Positions 57,796-64,000 of a DNA stretch of 64,000 nt are shown here, in pieces. The notes below the pieces were generated by a model. It worked only from the letters and a program-made list of their open reading frames with translations. It did no database searches and was not told the origin of the DNA. Position 1 is the stretch's first letter. The number at the start of each line of letters is the position of its first letter. The position numbers were made by a program, and so were the translations under genes. This DNA is from Alopecurus myosuroides (Eukaryota; Streptophyta; Magnoliopsida; Poales; Poaceae): the NCBI GenBank assembly GCA_028641055.1, contig CM054059.1, forward strand, positions 432,578,332-432,642,331, in the 5' to 3' direction.

Positions 57796-58693
57796 TGTCT
57801 GGGGGTTACCCCCGAGTAGGGTAAAGGAAAGTGGTAAAGGCAACAGTCAGAAGAGAAGTTGGTCGAGTAGCCGCCTACCCGGTACTTGCTACCCGGTCGA
57901 CTGCTACTCGGTCTCACAGAAAGATGACCAGAAGGAGATATCAAGCAAGTTATATCTGTTCGAGTAGAAGAGTTGGCCCGAGTAAAACTGGCGGGAACCT
58001 ACTCGGGCCAGAAGTCAAAGGAGCCGTTCTGACACAGGATCCCGCGTATCTCGGGTCCGTACTTGGCACTGTTCACAGCACTGTTCATCTGGGGACGGCG
58101 TGCCTGATAGCGACAGTGTGGCAGCAGGGCGTCGCAGGATAGGGGGACCTACTCTGTGTTCGCACAGTGATAACAGACTGGTTACTTGGTTTTGCCCAAC
58201 GACTTTCTGCATCAGGACAAGCTTAGAAGCCAAATTAAAGCTGTCAGCGGGAACTCGGAAGAAGGACGGTGTGCACACAATGTCGACACTTGTTTGTATT
58301 TGGCTGTATCCGGCAGGGCACCGGGTATATAAGGTGCCCAGCCGCCTCCTGCGCGAGGGACGAACACACATGCTTCACACGTTCACAAGGAACACTTCAC
58401 ACGTAGAGATTCTTGACCTAATCCTACCCGGAGAGAGAAGAGTGGCTACTCGGTAGCAAGAACATTTGTACTGTGGCTACCCGGTGAGACACCAGAATAC
58501 ATAGAGAAAGGCAGGAGTAGGGGTTTTACCTCCTCACGAGGGCCCTGAACCTGGGTAGATCGTGTTGTTTGCAGTGTTTGATCTTCACCCCACGCGTCTA
58601 CTCGTCGCGTGATCCCTCCCCGAGCACCTCCAGCGTCCTTCGTCCCCACATCTTTAGCCATCCTATGGCATCTGCCGTGACACCACCACGACA
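57796..58693 (+). repeat. Element 4 LTR, 898 bp
   Basis: Begins TGTCTGGGGGTTACCC and ends CCACCACGACA just before the primer site. It is rich in ACTCGG/CCCGAGTA phrases. TATATAA at 58326-58332 marks the promoter. Confidence 0.88.
58326..58332 (+). promoter_or_regulatory. TATA box of element 4 LTR
   Basis: GGGTATATAAGGTGCCC is a strong plant TATA context, 530 bp into the LTR. It places the transcript start near 58360. Confidence 0.75.
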
Positions 58694-61600
58694 GTTGGCG
58701 CCCACAGTGGGGCAACCAGCGGCGCTCGCTGGAGTTTCTGTTCGGACGAGATCTTCTTCAGCGGAGCGCGTAGTCTGTGGCCTTGTCCACAGATTCGGCT
58801 CCTTCGACTTCGTCACCGACAACGCAGGCGACTTCGGCGGCAAGGCCATGCCGGAGGGCGGCACGGTGATCTCCTTCGGCGCGCACCTCGTCTACGTCGC
58901 CACCGTCATCGACCGCGACTACCCCGAGCTGGTGCAGGACGCGGAGGATCCTCCTGCTGTGATCACTGCTCGCGGAAGGCCTGCGCGCCGTTCTGCGGAC
59001 CGCGCTGAGGTGATGGTGACCGGCTTGGCGGCAAACGCCGGCGCAGCTGCTGCTGGCGCCGCGGTCGTCGTCGAGGATCTTGCTGGCTCGAGCGCTGGTG
59101 GCAGGACCCACAGGCCTTACGAGAAGGACTGCAACCTCCCTCCATCCACCACTCCGACCATTCCCGCGTCGGCTGGGCGGAATGGCATGCCGCCTCCCAC
59201 CGACCTCGAGCTCCTGAGCATGAAGGAGCAGCTCGAGTGGCAACGCCAGGAGCTGCTCGCCGAGCAGGCGGAGTTGGACAAGATCAGGCTAGAGCTTCGC
59301 TTAGATCAGCTTGAGTACAACAAGGCTCACGGCTTCACGCCAGTCACTAGGAGAGCTAGCAGAGTAGGCGCCACGCGGCGCAACCTTGGTGCCGAGATGG
59401 CGACAGTTGTAGAGGTTCCCGCTCAGTCCGCCACCGCAAACACTTCCACTAGGCCTAGATACAGCACACCCGCCAAGACACTTAGAGCTGCAGAGGCCGT
59501 GGCCGCCGAGTTGCCTCGTCTCGATGGCGACGCGCGCGTTAGGCAGCAGGAAAGGCTCAATGAGTTGGTGTTGGAGGCCGCTAGGCAGAATGAGGAGTTC
59601 CGGAAAGCCAACCCGGGTGCTGGAGCTTCGCAGGTGGTGCACTCGCACGCGGCTAGATCTAACGATCAGGCCTCATCTCCGCACCCCAGCCGCGAGAAGA
59701 GTCACAGCGGACGTTCCGCCAGAGATAGGCAAATGCAGGTGTACGACCCGGCTGCTGCCGCGAAACAGCTCGCTGTGCCGCAGCAGCCCGGTCAGGAACA
59801 CAACGCTGCAAGAGCAGGCTCCCAAGCCCATCAAGCTCAAAGCCAGGCCCGAGGTGGAGCGCGCCCAGGTCCTTCTCAGCGTCCCGCTGCTCAGCCTACT
59901 CGGCAGAGGCAGCAGCCGCGCGCAGTGGCGCCAGTCGCCAACCCGGTGGAGCAGCCTGCAGCGGTGCAGGTGGACAGATATGATGACGGCTACTCGGCCT
60001 TGGAGATGGCTGGCTATGATATTCTGGACCGTGTTGGCGAGCGCGTGTTGGCGCCTGGAGATGCGAGGCATCAGCTGGACCGGATCAACTTGTCAGCTCG
60101 GCTGGAGAACACGGGTCCCCCTGGCCCCGAGTGCTTTGGCCCGCGCATCATGAACGAGCCGTCCGTGAAGAACTTCCAGCTCGCAAGGGGCACCAAGAGC
60201 TACAACGGCAGCACCAAGCCGGAAGATTGGCTCAATGACTATGTCACCGCGGTTCATATCGCGAACGGCAACAGGAGATGGGCGGTGCGCTATGTCCCGC
60301 AGATGCTAGAGGGTCCAGCTCGCACTTGGCTCAACAACTTTCCCAAGAACAGCATCAATTGCTGGCTGGACTTCTCGGACGCCTTCATCAGCAACTTCAC
60401 AAGCACTTACAAGAGGCCGAATAGGCCGCAACAGCTGTCCGCCTGCAGGCAGCGAGAAGATGAGACGGACCGCGAGTACCTTACTCGGTGGAGCACATTG
60501 AGGAACACCTGTGAAGGTGTGAACGAAGCCCAGGCCATCACTTGGTTTGCGCAGGGATGCAGGCATGGCAGTATGCTGTGGCAGAGGTTGCAGAGGGAGA
60601 TGCCAAACACTCTGGCGGAGACCATCAAGATTGCGGATCAGTACGCACTCGGTGATCCTACTCAGCCCCTGATGGACTCCTCTGAGCCGAGAAGAAACTT
60701 CAGCAACAGCAAGCGCAACGAGTTCCGCAACAAGCGCAGGGGTGACCGAATAGATACTCGGTACGACCCTGAAGAGGTGAATGCAGTGGCTGTTGGAGCT
60801 GGGGGTAGCCAAAGGCAGAAACCTGCTGGAGCCTACGGGCAGAACCAGAACCAGGGCCAAGGCAACAAGAAACCATTCCGTGCTCCTCAGTCGGGTAGCG
60901 GCAACTCCGAGCAGCCGAGGAAGTTCGTCTTTGACGACATGAAGGATGGCCCATGCAGTTTTCACACTCACCACCCCTCAAGGCCTGCTAACCACACTAC
61001 TCGGCAGTGCGAGTGGTGGGATGTGATCAAGAATGATGGCTTGCCTCCTCCTCCTCCTCTGCCAGCGGCCAATGCCAATGTGCAGCCTACTCGCGCACCC
61101 GCAACTCGGCCGCCAGTGTTTCCGAGAAGGGAGAATGTGAATCAAGTGGCTTTAGGAGCCAACCGACACTTCAACAATGAGAGCTACCGCAACAACAACA
61201 ACAGCAACTACAACCGCAACAACAACAGAGGCAACAACAACTACCAGGGCAACAACAGCAACGGCAACAATGGGGGCGGAGGCTCCAACCAGTACCAAGA
61301 ACACCACGAGAGCTACATGATCTTCACTTCCGAGCCAGTCGACAAGCAATCACAGCACAGGCGTGCCATGGAGGTCAATGCAGTGATTCCTGCTGTCCCT
61401 CACTACATGTATTGGTGTGACCAGGAGATCAGGTGGTCCCGAGTAGATCATCCCAAGGTGATGCCCAACCCGGGTAGCTACGCCTTGGTGCTGGATCCTA
61501 CTTTCCTGGGTCCCGAGAAGAATGTGAGGTTCAGCAAGGTGCTAATCGACAACGGCAGCAGCATCAACATCGTGTACAAAGACACACTCGAGAAGCTTGG

Positions 61601-62129
61601 GCTGGCCGAGAACATGCTGCTGCCCAGCAAGACCACCTTCCATGGTATTGTGCCCGGGATCTCGTGCAACCCGATTGGCCGAGTATGGATAGATGTGCTA
61701 TTCGGCACCAGGGAGAACTGCCGCACAGAGTGCCTGCAGTTCGAAGTGGTTGATCATCAGAGCCCTTACCATGCTCTACTCGGCAGGCCCGCTCTGAGCA
61801 AGTTCATGGCCTCTACTCATGTTGCATATCTGAAGATGAAGATCCCTGGTCCCAATGGCATAATTACTATCTCTGGTGATTACAAGAAGTCCATGGAGTG
61901 TGCCTCTGCTGGTTCCCAGTTGGCGGAGTCGATGGTGATTGCTGCCGAGAAGAAGAAGATGTATGAGGTGGTGGCCATGGCGCAATCCGCGCAAGCTGGC
62001 GCGCAGGGCGTGCCGAGTACCCAGCACGGGACCGCGTTCCAGGCATCTCAGGAAACCAAGAAGGTCCAGGTCGACCCCGAGTTCCCCGACCGCGTAGCCA
62101 TCATTGGCTCCGGGTTGGCGGAGAAATAG
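58665..62129 (+). CDS. gag-pro: Element 4 gag-protease
   Basis: Uninterrupted frame. I chose ATG 58665, the first well-placed one after the TATA box apart from 58569; both lie in U5, so the reading runs through the primer site. An internal start at 58848 (MPEGGTVISFG) is the alternative. The protein has a long Ala/Arg-rich N-terminus with a coiled-coil-like stretch (about 59220-59330; LEWQRQELLAEQAELDKIRL), the gag core (GSTKPEDWLNDYVTAVHIAN, WLNNFPKNSINCWLDFSDAF, TDREYLTRWSTLRNTC), an Asn-rich low-complexity run (61180-61280) and an aspartic protease with LIDNGSSINIVYKDTLEKLG. It ends with TAG at 62127, probably a mutated CAG, since homologous reading continues in the same frame. Confidence 0.85.
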   Translation: MASAVTPPRQLAPTVGQPAALAGVSVRTRSSSAERVVCGLVHRFGSFDFVTDNAGDFGGKAMPEGGTVISFGAHLVYVATVIDRDYPELVQDAEDPPAVITARGRPARRSADRAEVMVTGLAANAGAAAAGAAVVVEDLAGSSAGGRTHRPYEKDCNLPPSTTPTIPASAGRNGMPPPTDLELLSMKEQLEWQRQELLAEQAELDKIRLELRLDQLEYNKAHGFTPVTRRASRVGATRRNLGAEMATVVEVPAQSATANTSTRPRYSTPAKTLRAAEAVAAELPRLDGDARVRQQERLNELVLEAARQNEEFRKANPGAGASQVVHSHAARSNDQASSPHPSREKSHSGRSARDRQMQVYDPAAAAKQLAVPQQPGQEHNAARAGSQAHQAQSQARGGARPGPSQRPAAQPTRQRQQPRAVAPVANPVEQPAAVQVDRYDDGYSALEMAGYDILDRVGERVLAPGDARHQLDRINLSARLENTGPPGPECFGPRIMNEPSVKNFQLARGTKSYNGSTKPEDWLNDYVTAVHIANGNRRWAVRYVPQMLEGPARTWLNNFPKNSINCWLDFSDAFISNFTSTYKRPNRPQQLSACRQREDETDREYLTRWSTLRNTCEGVNEAQAITWFAQGCRHGSMLWQRLQREMPNTLAETIKIADQYALGDPTQPLMDSSEPRRNFSNSKRNEFRNKRRGDRIDTRYDPEEVNAVAVGAGGSQRQKPAGAYGQNQNQGQGNKKPFRAPQSGSGNSEQPRKFVFDDMKDGPCSFHTHHPSRPANHTTRQCEWWDVIKNDGLPPPPPLPAANANVQPTRAPATRPPVFPRRENVNQVALGANRHFNNESYRNNNNSNYNRNNNRGNNNYQGNNSNGNNGGGGSNQYQEHHESYMIFTSEPVDKQSQHRRAMEVNAVIPAVPHYMYWCDQEIRWSRVDHPKVMPNPGSYALVLDPTFLGPEKNVRFSKVLIDNGSSINIVYKDTLEKLGLAENMLLPSKTTFHGIVPGISCNPIGRVWIDVLFGTRENCRTECLQFEVVDHQSPYHALLGRPALSKFMASTHVAYLKMKIPGPNGIITISGDYKKSMECASAGSQLAESMVIAAEKKKMYEVVAMAQSAQAGAQGVPSTQHGTAFQASQETKKVQVDPEFPDRVAIIGSGLAEK
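58695..58711 (+). other. Element 4 primer-binding site
   Basis: TTGGCGCCCACAGTGGG lies one base after the LTR end. It is the usual position and type for Tat-group gypsy elements. Confidence 0.75.
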
Positions 62130-64000
62130 GAAAGCGAGCTCATCCACTTCCTCCGTGAGAATCGGGACGTGTTTGCCTGGTCCAATGAAGATTTACCAGG
62201 AGTCCCGAGGGAGTTGGTTGAGCACTAATTACATGTGCGTCCCGACGCCAAGCCAGTGAAGCAGGCTATGCGCCGCTTCGGAGATGAGAGAAGGAAAGCC
62301 ATTGGCGACCAGATCACCAATCTGCTGATAAGCAATTTCATCATGGAGGTGCTGCATCCGGATTGGTTAGCCAACCCGGTCATGGTCGAGAAGAAGAAGG
62401 AGGATCCCAAGGCTGCCACTGCATGGCGCATGTGTGTCGACTACACCGACTTGAACAAGGCATGCCCCAAGGATCCCTTCCCGCTACCTCGCATCGATCA
62501 GGTGATCGATTCCACTGCTGGTTGTGAACTGCTGTCTTTTCATAGATGCCTACTCTAGTTTCCACCAGATTGCACTCAATCCTGCTGATCAAATAAAGAC
62601 TGCTTTCATTACCCCGTACGGGGCTTATTGCTATCGTGTCATGTGTTTTGGCTTGAGGAATGCGGGTGCAACCTATCAGAGATGCATGCAGAAATGCTTG
62701 CACGACCAGCTCGGCAAGAATGTGCAGGTGTACGTAGATGACATTGTCATCAAAACGAATAAAACACATACTCTGCTTGCCGACCTGGAGGAAACCTTTG
62801 CTAACCTACGCAAGTACAAAATGAAGCTGAATCCGAGTAAATGCACCTTTGGTGTCCCGGCTGGCAAGCTACTCGGCTTCCTGGTATCTAGTCGGGGCAT
62901 TGAAGCCAATCCTTCAAAGATAAAAGCTATTGAGAGCATGTCTTTGCCGAGATCCCTGAAGGATGTACAGAAGTTCACTGGTTGCTTGGCATCGCTGAGC
63001 CGTTTTCTGGGCCGAATGGGCGAGAAGGCCCTGCCTCTATACCAGCTGCTGAAGAAAAGTGACAAGTTTGTGTGGACTCCGCAAGCGGATGTGGCATTCA
63101 ACGAGCTGAAAGCAATGCTGGCTAGCGCTCCCATCTTGGCTAGTCCGCTACCCAAGGAGCCAATGTTGCTGTACATTGCTGCCACTAACCGAGTAGTCAG
63201 TGTGGTGATTGTGGTGGAGCGAGAAGAAGAAGGCAAGAGTGTGCAGCGCCCAGTGTACTATCTCAGTGAAGTGCTATCTAGCTCCAAGCAAAACTACCCG
63301 CACTACCAGAAGATGACCTACGGCGTGTACCTGGGCGCCAAGAAGCTAAAGCATTACTTCCAAGAGCATCCTATCACAGTTGTGAGCTCTGCTCCCATCT
63401 CGGATATCATGGGCAACAAGGAGGCGAGTGGCAGGGTAGCCAAATGGGCAATCGAGCTGGCCGCATATGCACCCGCGTATGCGAGAAGAGAAGCCATCAA
63501 GTCTCAAATTCTGGCGGAATTTCTGGTGGATTGGGCCGAGGTGCAGTATGAACCTCCTGCTCCAGTTTCTAATTACTGGAAGATGCACTTTGATGGCTCG
63601 AAGGTAAAGGAAGGCCTTGGTGCTGGCGTAGTGCTTACGTCACCCAAGCGAGATCAACTCAAGTATGTGCTGCAGATTCATTTCAAGGCGTCCAACAACG
63701 TAGCAGAGTACGAGGCAGTGGTGCATGGTTTGCGAGTAGCCAAGGAGGTTGGCGTGCAGCGCATTATATGCTATGGCGATTCAGATCTGGTGGTGCAGCA
63801 AGTCTCTGGCACTTGGGATGCTCTAGATGCCAACATGGCATCATATCGCTTCCTGGTACAGTCTATGACTGGATTCTTCGAGGGCTGCGAGTTCCAGCAC
63901 ATTCACCGAGCAGAGAACGAAGCGGCAGACGAGCTGTCCAAGTTGGGATCTTCTCGGCAATCCATCCCGGCGGGGGTTGCCTTGGAGCACTTGAGGAAGC
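62130..64000 (+). pseudogene. pol: Element 4 pol (reverse transcriptase, RNase H), interrupted, cut by window edge
   Basis: The frame continues gag-pro after the TAG, meets TAA at 62226, and reads the RT fingers (MCVDYTDLNKACPKDPFPLP). One extra base at about 62541 shifts the frame, after which reading is open to the window edge. RT has VQVYVDDIVIKT, the catalytic YVDD motif, and FGVPAGKLLGFLVSSRGIE. A first RNase H-like connection (SKQNYPHYQKMTYGVYLGAK) and a Tat-type second RNase H (MHFDGSKVKEGLGAG, AEYEAVVHG, CYGDSDLVVQQ, ENEAADELSKLG) follow. The three lesions abolish a full polyprotein, but the rest is well preserved, so decay is recent. Confidence 0.85.

Larger units (their letters stand above)
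57796..64000 (+). mobile_element. Element 4: Tat/Retand-type Ty3/gypsy retrotransposon, right part outside window
   Basis: Plus-strand element inserted into a satellite monomer (GAGTACG, then TGTCTGGGGG). It contains an 898-bp LTR, a primer site, gag-pro, reverse transcriptase and RNase H up to the window edge. Two stops and a frameshift interrupt pol. Integrase and the second LTR are off-window. Confidence 0.9.

Overview
The window looks like nuclear DNA of a large-genome grass, most likely a Triticeae cereal (wheat, Aegilops or barley type). The evidence is nested Ty3/gypsy retrotransposons with very long LTRs, a CACTA transposon carrying TTTAGTCCCGGTT-type inverted repeats, a PIF/Harbinger fragment, an Athila-type LTR, and one intron-containing plant gene. 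Species and family names are inferred by recognition only. Nothing here is bacterial, so there are no operons or ribosome binding sites.

Layout, left to right. (1) 1-18457 is a three-deep stack of minus-strand retrotransposons. Element 1 (1-8725, 4.6-kb LTR, gag but no pol) sits in the internal region of element 2 (8726-12556, 3.6-kb LTR). Element 2 sits in element 3 (12557-18457, 496-bp LTR, decayed gag-pro-pol). Element 3 sits in a tandem array. (2) 18458-33691 is a satellite of about 31 head-to-tail monomers of about 485 bp. It has dimeric (970 bp) and tetrameric (1928 bp) higher-order organisation. (3) 33692-36732 is a gene island holding the only convincing host gene, a four-exon beta-expansin-like gene at 34607-36012 with TATA and polyadenylation signals. 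(4) 36733-53453 is a duplicated block. A 2.5-kb segment (Harbinger fragment plus part of an Athila-type LTR) occurs on both sides of a CACTA element (39290-50464) that has lost its left end. The CACTA carries a TNP2 transposase, a five-exon second gene ending in a Ulp1/C48-like protease, and two passenger ORFs, one of them an AP2/ERF-like protein. (5) 53454-55665 is AT-rich decayed Athila-type internal DNA. (6) 55666-57795 is a second block of the same satellite, in the same orientation. (7) 57796-64000 is a plus-strand Tat-type gypsy element (898-bp LTR, gag-pro, RT, RNase H) running off the right edge.

The parts fit one history. A single satellite array seems to be the backbone. The gene island and the DNA now beside it split that array: the two blocks resume in the same orientation with only about 50 bp of one monomer missing between them. 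Retrotransposons later inserted into the array on both sides. The CACTA inserted 3' of the expansin gene, and a later illegitimate recombination duplicated its right flank and removed its left end.

The most noteworthy items are the unrecognised 485-bp satellite with its higher-order structure and recurring 67-codon ORF, the split array around an expansin gene, the preserved CACTA empty site, and the AP2/ERF-like passenger gene. Homologies were judged by eye from motifs; no database search was possible.
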